64,000 nucleotides of DNA from Ceratodon purpureus (Eukaryota > Streptophyta > Bryopsida > Pseudoditrichales > Ditrichaceae): positions 3,312,150 through 3,376,149 of the forward strand of contig CM026432.1 of assembly GCA_014871385.1 (NCBI GenBank), written 5' to 3'. The position numbers were made by a program, and so were the translations under genes. The notes under the pieces are model-generated. The model worked only from the letters and a program-made list of their open reading frames with translations. It was not told the DNA's origin and searched no databases. Below, in pieces: positions 49,706 through 60,600 of this stretch. How positions within the stretch are numbered: position 1 is the stretch's first letter; each line of letters begins with the position of its first letter.

Positions 49706-50286
49706 TGATTTTTACAAGTGGAAGAAGATATTTTTTGACTTGAAGAAATTGCATCCAAGGAGGTGATGAAACTTGAGTGTTAAAAGAAGTTTCTTAAATT
49801 CTCATTAGATTGCACTTTCATTGTTCGATCTAATTTAATTTATATTGCACATTTAGCTTCTATGCATAGAAAGAAGTCATAATATATTTGAATAAAGTGC
49901 ATGCTAACAAGAAGGTACAACATAGTGGTGGGCGCCTACATCGGATAAAAATGAACATATATAATGCAATAGAATGTGTTTTCTAGGTGTCAACAAGAGC
50001 TCATTATTCAATATACCTTGGAGAATAAGATTTGTTGACCACATTATTAAAATAAGTATTAAAGACAATAGATGCCCTTTGAAACATATTCAAGGCGGTC
50101 ATAGAACAAAAAATTTAATATAGAAAACCTCCTCACCAAGGTTCTCCTTTTTAACCATCTCACTATGAGACACTTGTTGCTATATGAAGGAGGATACAAG
50201 ACAATAAAAGAAAGGTCCTTAATTAAAAAACATTTAGATTTCTCTTTAGAAATTTCAACTTATTGCAATAGCTAAGGTATCTTTAA

Positions 50287-51114
50287 TCCCTAAAGTTGAA
50301 AGGCCTCAAAATTGCCCAAAACCTTCAAAATTAGACTCTTTCAACACAAGGTGAAAGTTTTCAAGTTTTGATGTATTTTGAGGGAATATGAATGTAGGAT
50401 CTATTACCTTACTTGTACATTTATATGGACTCCAAATCTTAGATTCAAATTCCTTACCGCTTGTGAAATCGTAATGTTCAAAGTTAGAAAAAAAAAAAAA
50501 AAAGTTTTTTTTTCCTCGTTGCAAAATGGATTTGAAGTGTTTCGTGAGCCAAGAAAACCAATTTCAATAGTAAATTTGATGTGAGGCTCTTCAAATTCTT
50601 GTTTCTAGGTGGCTTAGGAATACGTCCATTTACTTTTCTTCCTCATACGACCTATAGAGTCTAAAGATTTTTTCACATGGAGGTATCATGAAATCCAAAA
50701 AATGAAGGCCGGTCTTTGATAGTAAAAAAGGCATACCGAGAAATATTGGATTGGAAATCCGAGCTGTGAGATCATGCCTTCAAATTTTATTTACATGTAC
50801 AAAGAACAAAACTTGAAAAAAGGTAAGATCTCAATTTTTAGTGAATTTTTCAAGTTTCTATGATCTAATTGATTTTGGGCACATTTTGAGCATATACTGT
50901 AGTTTTGGGCAGATTTTAGTATGTCCAAATAGTGTTCTCAAACTGTGACTGTAAATATCTTCTAAAGTATGAAGAATTTTGAAGCATGAATGGTCTGGTT
51001 AAAAAGATATGATAATACATAACCAAAATTACATCATCCTATTAAAATCAACTTATGCGGGCCAAGATTGGACCCTAATCAACCCGTTGTTGTTGAGTTC
51101 ATGCTTTAGAGGGG
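50287..51114. mobile_element. TTAA-flanked TIR element, right arm
   Basis: Mirror copy of the element at 44,913-45,740. One base differs between the arms inside it (45,382 against 50,645), the only mismatch I found in the plateau parts I compared. Confidence 0.6.
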
Positions 51115-52353
51115 TTAAAGCACAATGAAAAGTGGTGAGACATGGTTTAAGAGAGTAGTTAAGGATGTAAATTTCCAACGTCACCTATCTTAAATTCAAT
51201 TCTTTGTAATTGAGTAAATGAAGCTACCTTTTGGACTAGGGTATGCAATTAATTTGTCCACCTCATTTTTCAAGATTAATTTGTAATATTGTATGCTTAA
51301 ATTTCTTACATAAATTTTAGAATATTATAGATATCATACTACTCATATTCCTAACTAATAATAATTTTTGGCACTTAAAGGATCATGTAGTGATTTAGTT
51401 TGAGAAGATTATGGAAGTGGATGCTATTATATTGAAGACCAAAGACTTGCACATTTCCGAAGATGATATTGGACCTTGGATCAAGTCAAATTGTATCACC
51501 TCGTGAAGAAAGGTCTCAAAGGATTTTTTTTCTAAGACTAGCATATAAATAAAAAAATATTCATAATTTGTTTAAAGGAAGCGGAAAATGCTATGAAGAA
51601 GGACATCTGAAGTTATATTAAATTGAGAGTCCGGATATATAAAGCGAGGACAGACTCTGCACCATTTGGAACTTTAATCTTATGTGGTCTCTCCACCTCT
51701 CTCAGAGCTCTGACGAATCACAATAGTAGTCAAGATTTTTTGACTCCGAATTTGGAAAGAGTGAGGTAACCTCAGCATTGATGCGGGGACTACCGGTTTA
51801 AGAGGCATTTAGTAGGCAAAGGAGCCATTGATAGGAAGAAAAGTCCAATGCATTTTAACAAGTACGTCAATGTTTTTAGTAGTAAGCGTATTTTTACAAA
51901 AATAAAAAGAGACCATTTGAAACACATCACCAACTTCAATAGTCATGATATCCAAGGAGCATTGGCGATGCCCTAAAGAAGTAAGAGCATTAAACCAAGG
52001 GTACGGGTATATAAAGCAGGGACACACTCTACACCATTTGTATCCCTAATCTTGTGAGGGCTCTTCAATTCTCTTGGAATTTTCTTCCAATCATAATAGT
52101 AGTCAAGTTATTTTGACCTCCAAATACAATATCACCCAGGTAAGTTGGTAACCTCGGCGGTGCACGTTCATAGGTCTCGGACTTCCGATTTAAGAGCTAC
52201 TTGTGACAATATAGTGTAGTAGGTAAAGAAAATAATTTAGAGCATATCCACAAAACTTTATCTATAATAAGTAATCATGAATCTTCTTCTCACAAGCAAA
52301 GGAGAAATATTCTGTAATATGAGAATACCCTTTACGGATCTGTCTAAGTACCT

Positions 52354-52621
52354 CCTACGAGCGTGGCTCGGAGGCCAGGTTCGGGAGGGGATAGGAGGGG
52401 TGGGGGCAAATCTCTGCCCCTATTATTTGCCTTGAATGGGGCCCTACTGATCTCGGGGGGCTCCATTGGGTAATTTGAGGCCTACGGCCCCAAATTTTAT
52501 AATTTATTTATTTATTTATTTTTTATTTTTTAAAAACCAAAAAAAGACCCCAAGGCCCCAAAGCGGAAATGGGCAGAAAATTGGCCTCCACCGAACCTGG
52601 CTACCGAGCCACGCTTGTAGG
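52354..52621. mobile_element. Small GC-ended MITE, right arm
   Basis: Mirror copy of the MITE at 43,406-43,673. Confidence 0.7.
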
Positions 52622-52939
52622 GGGAAAATAAAGAGACCCACCCTTCACTAGCATTCCAATGCATTGTGAAATTCCAACATCCATTCAAAGTTTGAGGAAG
52701 TTCTTGCATTCCAAAATTTGACAGTTTGTCCAACACACTGCCTTAAGTTTCCACTAGAACTCGTAACCAATCTAGACCTGACTGTACCTTCCATCTGCGT
52801 TCAATTACCCCCAACTTGAACACTAAGACACCTGGTTATTAGTTAATGGGCTGAGCTTAGAATGCAGCATGACAAGTGGGGCGAGTTTAGCAAAACAACA
52901 ATACGGGTTTCCCATATTGGTCTGCCCCCTCACAGATTT

Positions 52940-53010
52940 CCACTTGGCAACCTTCTGTTTCCGAATGGCGAATGGATGTGGATGATTCAGGAATTCCTCC
53001 GGCTATAAGA
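52940..53010 (+). promoter_or_regulatory. LEA5 core promoter
   Basis: CCACTTGGCAA at 52,940-52,950 and TATAAGA at 53,004-53,010. The block is nearly the same as upstream of LEA1 and identical to LEA4. Confidence 0.6.
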
Positions 53011-53177
53011 AGGCCCCGCCCCACGCATTTTGCAGCATCGCATCCAAACTTGTCTGCATATTGATCTGCAAGTTCATAGCATCCTCAGTTCTGCATACAG
53101 TTTGATAGTTCTAACTTCTCAGTGACTCGAAGTAATCTGTTGAGAAACAGCTGCGCTTTCCCATCTCCGGAGCGACA

Positions 53178-53654
53178 ATGACGGGCAAGGACACCCAGGA
53201 CTTGGACGCCCGCGCCGCCGCCGGCGAGACGGTGGTGCCGGGAGGAACCGGTGGCAAGAGCCTGGAGGCCCAGCAACACCTCGCGGAGGGTAAGCCATAT
53301 CGATCTTGTGCTCTTTGTTTCAAATCTGTTCTGCTCTCCGCATGTGGATGTGTTCATGTGTTGAGGAATGGCAATGTGTCTACATTTGAACTTGTCGATC
53401 ATGGCAGCACCTGTGGTGAACTTTTCACAAGCTGAAGTCTTGTTTTGACGGTACGTGCGTCTTGGTGATGATCGTCTGCAAATTGTAATGCAGGGCGGAG
53501 CAGGGGAGGGCAGGCCCGCGCCGAGCAGCTGGGACACGATGGGTACGTGGAGATGGGCAAGAAGGGAGGCTCTGCCACGAGCGAGATGTCTGGCGGAGAG
53601 GCAGCCGATGCTGCTGGACGCGAGATTGACGAGTCCAAGTTCACCAACGAGTAG
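53178..53654 (+). CDS. Group 1 (Em-type) LEA protein, copy LEA5
   Basis: Exons 53,178-53,289 and 53,494-53,654 with a 204-bp intron give 90 residues, the same protein as LEA4: hydrophilic, one group 1 motif at 42-61 with HDGY, and the KFTNE end. Exon 2 is identical in DNA to LEA4 although the intron differs at about eight of 204 positions, so exon 2 is either constrained or converted separately. The gene faces outwards on the right arm with LEA6 downstream. Expression in drying or ABA-treated tissue is expected from the family. Confidence 0.93.
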
Positions 53655-55365
53655 AGTGGGCGGATGTGCTCGCAGTATGGCGATCATAATAGTGAAAGCT
53701 GATGTGTTGAGTCGACATGATAGTGTGCACTGAGTGTTGTTTGAGGATAGACTGGATAGTTTGAGGTGGAAGGCGTGACCGTGAAGATATGTTTTGTACA
53801 TGGACGTTGTGATGTATATATGAAATCTTACGATTTTCGCCTCACTTGAATCGGTTCGTCTCGATGCACACATTGGTTTGGATATTTGTCAATGTGGATT
53901 TGCTGTTGAATGTCTGCTGTTTGTGAGCGGCATTGGTATGATAGACTTGTGTATTGTAATAGCTGCGCAGTTGATCTGTTTGGTGAAGTTGAGGAGACGT
54001 TGAACAGTTTTCGATGTTGGTGTAGAAGCCAACTCCAAGTTTAAGACGGTTCAGCAGACATTGAGTAAACTTTTAAATCGTCTCTAGGCTAAGCTGTCTA
54101 CAGCTTGCGCCGTTTATCTGGCATTGGAGATTAGTTCTCCGCAGACAGGAACAAAAGCTCTACTGTCCTAGCAGGAGGGTTGCAATGTACCGTGACATGT
54201 GTTTCGTGGCTTTTACAGAATGTATATGCAACCGTCAGGCTTTCTACTCTCGCGGAGGAATTTCCACTATTTGTCAATGTACACGTTGCACTCTCACATG
54301 TCTAGCGGGTTTTTAGCAGTTCTCTAACCAATGAAGTCATTCGAACCCTGCTCTCGGAGAAATGGAGAAAACTCCTATTGAACATTTGGCATTGAATACT
54401 AGAAAGACATACTGATGAGCTTTGTCGAATTGGTACTTAAGCCCTGATAATATGTGCCGAATGGAAAAATGAGAGATTTCATCTTCGACGATGAAGGGTA
54501 ATGGGATCGCCAATTGCTTGCTGTGACATCGAGCTATTGATCTCGTGCGTGAGTGACAGAGTTGATGACCTGCAACTCCTAATGCCATATATTGTGCAGA
54601 TTGTTGCTGCAGTAAACCGTATGATCATACCTCTGGGTTCCATTTCATTGACTACGTCCCGGGCCGACTTTGCTCACGACCATATTGACAAAACAAACAC
54701 TGTGGTCGGATCTCGTCGGATCTCGTCGAAGCCGTCCAGCTTCTATGCCACGGTCAGTGTATGGCCGCTATGCCATGCCACGCTGATATCACTCTTAGTC
54801 TAAGTCGGCCATCATCTATTTACTTGCTCATTACTTTCTGCCATACAAATGAACGCTCCTTAATTTCACTGGGGCACCGAGAAGACAACAGAAACTCGGA
54901 GTACAACTCTCCGAGCTATACCATAAATTACATCAGATTAAGCTATTCTACGGACGCATACTGGTACTTCAATGGACTACTAGTTGTGGTCAGCCTGCCA
55001 ATCCTGTCGACAACATGTCGATCCAGGATCCGATCTTGGTGAATCACTGCAGCACACAGATCGACTGCCGCCGATTTCCAGAATTAAACGGCCCCCGCGT
55101 TGGTCCCTGTGATCTTCGCCAAGTGTATAGCTGCTGGGCATGTCCATATTTACAGCATCGTGCGAGCGGCGTGACAGTTGCAGCTCCATGTCGTCCAAGA
55201 CAAATGGCTCTCATGGCAGCGGCCATGGCAAGGCCACATTATGATGCAGCAGTAAAGGGTTCTGCTAATCAACCCAGTTTATGCAAACACCCGGTAAAGC
55301 ATGACATGTGGGACGACTGGAACGTGGGATCGAGGACTGCTCCCGCGCTTTGGAGGTCGCAACTC
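53655..55365. other. Right-arm spacer between LEA5 and LEA6
   Basis: Homologous to the left-arm spacer and to 28.05-29.7 kb, with clear divergence around 53.9-54.9 kb. From about 54,960 it holds the conserved upstream block of the LEA2-type promoter. No gene. Confidence 0.65.
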
Positions 55366-55373
55366 AGCCTCCA

Positions 55374-55469
55374 CCACTTGGCAATGTCTCGTGTCTGCAC
55401 GAAGAGAAGGCCTGGGGCGGATGAATGAAGAATTCTGGGCGAATAGAGCGCCCGACTTGGCTATATAAG
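55374..55469 (+). promoter_or_regulatory. LEA6 core promoter
   Basis: CCACTTGGCAA at 55,374-55,384 and TATATAAG at 55,462-55,469, as in LEA2 and LEA3. Confidence 0.6.
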
Positions 55470-55625
55470 CGGCCCCTTCCCCGAGCATTCCAAGCACATC
55501 GCATCGAGCTCCATATCATCTGTTTCTTCTGATTGCGCTACCCTCGACTGCATACTTGAAATATTGTTAGTTTTCGGTCGGAGGTTTGTCAGTGTCAGCT
55601 ACACATTCCCATCTCAGGAGCGACA

Positions 55626-56099
55626 ATGACGGGCAAGGACACCCAGGACTTGGACGCCCGCGCCGCTGCCGGCGAGACGGTGGTGCCGGGAGGAACCGGA
55701 GGCAAGAGCCTGGAGGCCCAGCAGCACCTCGCGGAGGGTAAGTCATGTCATGTATTCTGCGAGGTTTCGATCGTCTCTTGTTCCTTTTCTGCATTGAGCC
55801 CCGCAGTGTGGTCACAGGAGTTGATGTGTCTACGTTTGAGAAGAACCTGTCGATGGCAGCTGCAGCAGTAGATCATATGGTCGTGCTTTCAGACGCTGAG
55901 TAGTGAGTGATTGATATTGATGATCACGTGCAATGCAGGGCGGAGCAAGGGAGGCCAGGCCCGCGCGGAGCAGCTGGGGCACGAGGGGTACGTGGAGATG
56001 GGCAAGAAGGGAGGCTTGGCCACGAACGAGATGTCTGGCGGAGAGGCAGCCGAGGCTGCAGGACGCGAGATTGACGAGTCCAAGTTCACGAACCAGTAG
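55626..56099 (+). CDS. Group 1 (Em-type) LEA protein, copy LEA6
   Basis: Exons 55,626-55,737 and 55,939-56,099 with a 201-bp intron give 90 residues of the outer type, ending KFTNQ. The group 1 motif at 42-61 is intact. Residue 64 is Leu where the other copies have Ser (GGLATNEM), a private change just after the motif. A G-box-like CACGTG lies in the intron 10 bases before exon 2 and is present also in LEA3. It is the mirror partner of LEA3 and lies in the diverged outer zone of the palindrome. Confidence 0.93.
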
Positions 56100-56545
56100 A
56101 GCACGGGCCTAGGGACGCACCTCTGCCCTGGGATACGCTAGTCGACTTGATTGTTGTAGCTTGCTCGGGTATATTGTGGCGGGGTATATATGTATATGGT
56201 GATGTAAATGGTGTCTCGGGGTCATGTACAGTTTGACAACTCTGGAAATATATGAAGATGCTGTTTGCGTACGTCTGGAGTACTCATTGTATTCTCAGCT
56301 GGTATCTGGGTTGAATATTTCACAAACAAGTTCTAAATTCCATGCGCGGTTATTTCTTCATTTCTTTTTCTTTGCGTCGATGTATGCTGGCATTGTGCAC
56401 CTACTGCAGCAAATTGCAACTCCGCATGATAGATTTCCTGACTCACCTCAAGAGTGATCAGAGTGTAGCGCGGAATAGATGTTTCGTGATGATTATAGGT
56501 TATGAGTATCATCATTTGTCGCCGTATTGCTGTGGTTTGTTGCTT

Positions 56546-57390
56546 TGAATATCGTGCTGTTCGTCTACTGCTTACCTTGGCATTATAATCACGACAATGT
56601 AGAGAACTGTTATTTGTCCACTCATGATGTTTTTCGTATGTCCTAAACAGGAATTTAGTTTGTAACGATTATCTTCATGTTTTACTCACTTAGAATTTTC
56701 AATGCGTAGGATTTTGGAGGTTCAATCTGAACGTAGATGAATTGGAATGATGGATTTATGAGGAAGAATGTAATTAATTCAGTTCTGATAAATTGTAGAG
56801 AGTGTTGATGCAGAACAGATGTACAATAGCATGCGAAGGCATAAAACTAATGTTGGACACTTTTCAAAGGAAAGTAGAGATTTTTGTAGTCAGACAATTC
56901 AGTAAAACTAGAAAATCAAATTCTATGATCCTCATCACTTTAAATGTTATCTTCTTCCAAGTCAAACATGAATTGCATAACATGTAGCTTGTGATCACGA
57001 TTGGAAATACCTTCACTAATCAGTGTACAGGAAATTCACATGTAGCGTTGTAATTTGAAGTTTTTATTTGTAATCTAATACTACGAATCGGAATATTGTT
57101 TTACAGTTGAAGATAGAGCTTTGATCTTGTAACCGTGTAGGGCAACGTAATGAACCATCGCCTCCATCAGGCATGTCTGCAATAGTTATTCCTGCAATAT
57201 GGTTGCAACCTTTAGGGCATGATCAAAGCACATTAAACACGAATTCAAGTGAACGGACATAGCTTAGTCCTCACTTTTAATCCGAAAATTCATAGCAAAT
57301 TCCAGGATGCAAAAGCGTTTCCTAAAGACGACGACTCTTGTCGGAAAGGGTAAATTTGCCTACCTGCGGTTGGAACATTAACAGATCATG
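56546..57390. other. Intergenic DNA right of the palindrome
   Basis: No gene is seen. The last few hundred bases are the likely 3' UTR of the minus-strand bilin reductase gene. Confidence 0.5.
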
Positions 57391-59707
57391 TCATAGTGTT
57401 GCTCCCGGGAAAAGGAAGTCCTTCGTGAAGCGCGTGCTCCACTGCATCAGTAAGGGAAAGATGAAGGTTCAACACAACGAAAATAAGCGATACTTCAAAG
57501 GGCAAGGAAGGATATCTCGTTCAAGTTGCATAATATCTCAATGTAAAAGATTACTGGCCATCAAGTTGTATCCACCCAGGTGGACACTTCTTTCTAAAAG
57601 ATGTAGAAAAAAGACGTGTTCCTCAAAAGTAGAGTGACGCTTCGGTTAACGTACATGACACTGGTTCAGAAGTACTCCAATCTTCTAGAGCTTAGTTCCA
57701 AGGATATATTACCTCAGTGCCGAAATATGTATTGAAGAGTTTGATTGCAGGATCCCTCTCAGCATTATATTGGTCATAAGCGTCCTGACGTGATTGGACA
57801 TACGCCATGGCGTCTGGGTCCTCGTTGCCTTCGGCATTATTCAAAGCCTTGAGATAGATGTCTACATACTCAAGATACACTTCCCATAAGCGTCCAGTTG
57901 GTACGTGCAGGGTAGGCTCTTTGGCACCGAGGCTGGATCGATAGAAGACCAAGTACTTCGAGAAAAACTGAGTCTCATCGAAGAACTTGCTTGACATATG
58001 ACCACATTTTTCACGGATGCGTTCATATACAGGTGCAAGCATACTGGTATGTCGCTCTAGATACTCCGGTTCTTGAGTTAGAGGTTGGAAATCAACGACG
58101 CATAGGATTTTGTTGCTCCCAAAGGATAGCAGATCAATACCTAGCAATGGTAGATCGTACCTGCGGCCAAAACTCAGCTTAGAATCTACACTCTGCACAG
58201 AGTTGAGGTTAATAGGAATTAGAGACTACTTGCGCTGAATTCTTCAAGAGCAAAAATTACAAAGAGATAGTATACGCTTGCAACTTAGAATAGGCTGTAA
58301 GAGCATGGAACGAACTTGGGATCAGGGTACAGAAGGCTATTGAATGCTTGACCAGCAGCACCGCCATCGAAGTAGGTAAATCGTACTCTCCGCACTCTGT
58401 CTCCAGATAACAGCCAATTGTGCACCCTTGCTTTTCTCGCTTTCTGAACGCGATATTCAGGCAACAGGTCCACAGCTCGCAATCCTGGTACCTTTTCTTT
58501 AAGTGTAACCCAGAAGTGATCCATGTATGCTCCATAGAGAAGATTTACATCAGGACCTTCGATTGATGACCCCATCTCTGTCCCTGGAAGACACTGCAAC
58601 GCAATTCAATCGTAACCTCGGCGCCAACAAGATTCGGACATTTAACAAACCTTAATTGCGTCAATGTGGAACTGATCTCAACAAGATGAACATGACTTTT
58701 ACCAGACTCAGAAACATTTCCAGAACCCGTATCCACATCATAATGCCTTATGGTTGTTTTCTGACAAAATATGCACCAGGAGCCATGGAAGACAGAAGTG
58801 ACTGATTCGCTTCAACTGTGAAAAGTGTACATCCAAATCTCTTGGAGACTGGCTCCTGGCAAAACCAACCTAGGAATGATAGAGAAAATGCTAGAACTCA
58901 TAACCATTTCCTCTCGCAACCATTTACACAGACTGGATGGCAAACCTCAAGGCCCAAGACCTTCACCACGGAACATCAGCCCAAAACCACCAACCAAATT
59001 CCCTTAATCACTCTGATTGTCTTGGTAACCCTAAATTCTGTCTCGACACAACCAGGATATGGCTCAAACTACAGACCACCGCTTCTACATAACTCTCCTA
59101 CCGATCACTTCTGCTCGTCACTCGCGAACACCGCATCAATCATCGTCTCCACACCTAATGCCACGTCCTACCACCATCCACAATTCCCTTCGAACCCACA
59201 CGACACCAACAAACAGTCCACACGACGATCGCAAATGCCTCCCAACAATCACAAACATTCCAACGACACTCGTCTTCTTGGTGGCAATCAAGAAGCGAAA
59301 AGAACCTTCTAGAAGGGCTTCCAACTTCGTCTGCAGCGAAACCTCGGATCTAGTGGTAGTATCCAGAATTGCCAAACACGGTTAACCTCCACCACACTCA
59401 TCCACTAAATTCTAAGCTCCAAAACCAATCCTGCGCAGCCAAGAAAGCTGATGCCCCATACCTCTAATGGGTCAGGCACTTCCTGATCGTGGTGCACAGC
59501 TGATGATACTCCCCCCGAACCATCTCCTCGCTCCGCAGCAACATTACCAGACGTTCTCAACCTGGCATTCCGAGCTGAACAGGGTGGAAGTCGCAAACCA
59601 ACCTTGAACTTCACTCTCGCAGACTGGATGCCCTTACAAGGAACGAACAAAGAACCACCAGAAGTGAAATGCTCCGGACCCCGCACATGGAGCACGCAAC
59701 ATGCCAT
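57391..59707 (-). CDS. Ferredoxin-dependent bilin reductase, PebA/PUBS type (four exons)
   Basis: These plastid enzymes reduce biliverdin with electrons from ferredoxin to make linear-tetrapyrrole chromophores. Minus-strand exons: 59,707-59,462; 58,593-58,316; 58,160-57,713; 57,441-57,391; introns GT-AG with phases 0, 2, 0; 340 residues. Residues 1-about 60 look like a transit peptide. The catalytic fold is marked by FNSLLYPDPKYDLPLLGID (166-184) with the conserved Asp184, VVDFQPLTQ, the FFSKYLVFYR segment, the YDQYNAERDPAIKLFNTYFG block that resembles PebA more than HY2, and the short last exon WSTRFTKDFLFPG. The moss phycourobilin synthase belongs to this clade, so that is the likeliest role; a 15,16-dihydrobiliverdin-forming activity is the alternative. 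The exon 1 to exon 2 join is supported by phase only. Confidence 0.85.
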
Positions 59708-60600
59708 AGCTACGCAAATCACAAACTAAACTACCCTCCTCTGCGAACAACCAATTACTGTCAATGACATCAACCTCTCTCTCCCAACTCTTGACAAAAC
59801 CAGAAACCCAAATTGCAAATCCACTCCAGCTACATCAAAATGAATCCAAATGTTCTCCACCCATGGCAACCATATCATGTCCTCCCTGAATCCCAATCAG
59901 CTCAGAGGCAAACTACAATGTGAGCTCATATGGCATGATCATATGATGGCAAAACTGAGCTCCAAAATCAGTGCACACATATAATGCTCACAAGAGTCTG
60001 TGCTTGTTGGACGCAAGCAAAGCAGGGCAGGAATATTTTGGCAATCTCCAGATGTCGGAGGAGCGCAATCTTGCATCATCCGCAGTGCAGGGCAGTGCAT
60101 CCAGCATGATGAGTGTAAGTTAAGTTACGCCATGAGGCTGTCGTCTCCGCTCCGCGCATCGCCACCGATACCTACCCAACACCCGGGTCATACTACCCCA
60201 CTACTACCCCGATACTACTCAGATACCTCCTCAATATCCGAAGTATGATATGTTCATAACTAGGTGAGGTCCGTGATGATACCGGGGCGGGGAGGGCGAG
60301 GGGAGGCAGGAGGGCGGAGGCATCGCTGGACGCATGAGACAGGCGAGAAAGGGGAAGGGTACCCTCCTTGCGTCGTCTTCCCTGGAAAAGTCGAAAGCTA
60401 AACGTATACAAAGCATGGAGTACAAATACATAAGACCCATAAAGTGTGCCAAAATAGACGCAGTCAGATATCCATTCAAAGCGAGTGAATTCAACAATAG
60501 AACACAAAATTCAACCATAAATAACATTCAAGCCCACAAAACTGTTCGAGACTATTAGTGAAAGAAATATAAAATTGGGCTCGGGTGGTTTACAGTATAA
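59708..60600. other. Upstream region of the bilin reductase gene
   Basis: No separate gene is seen. A GC-rich patch at about 60,240-60,360 is typical of a plant leader or promoter and may mark the transcription start of the minus-strand bilin reductase gene, with a long leader between. Confidence 0.4.

Larger units (their letters stand above)
39485..56545. repeat. Giant palindrome (inverted repeat), about 17 kb
   Basis: Mirror-image coordinates sum to 96,027 throughout the inner part, for example 47,154-47,546 plus against 48,481-48,873 minus, and 43,291-43,497 plus against 52,530-52,736 minus. The centre lies at 48,013.5. Outer landmarks deviate by only a few bases (39,808 with 56,224 sums to 96,032), showing small indels. 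Arms are about 8.5 kb with almost no spacer. Each arm carries one LEA pair pointing outwards, a 266-bp MITE, a TTAA-flanked element and decayed coding relics. Confidence 0.95.

Noticed and set aside
53085-53873. A 262-residue minus-strand frame over LEA5
   Set aside because: It is antisense to the LEA exons and intron and is interrupted in the mirror copy, so it is not a gene.
54325-54360. Second B-box-like GGTTCGAATGA on the minus strand, between LEA5 and LEA6
   Set aside because: The sequence that resembles an A-box lies on the wrong side, and no cloverleaf forms. The motif is also altered in the other copies of the spacer.
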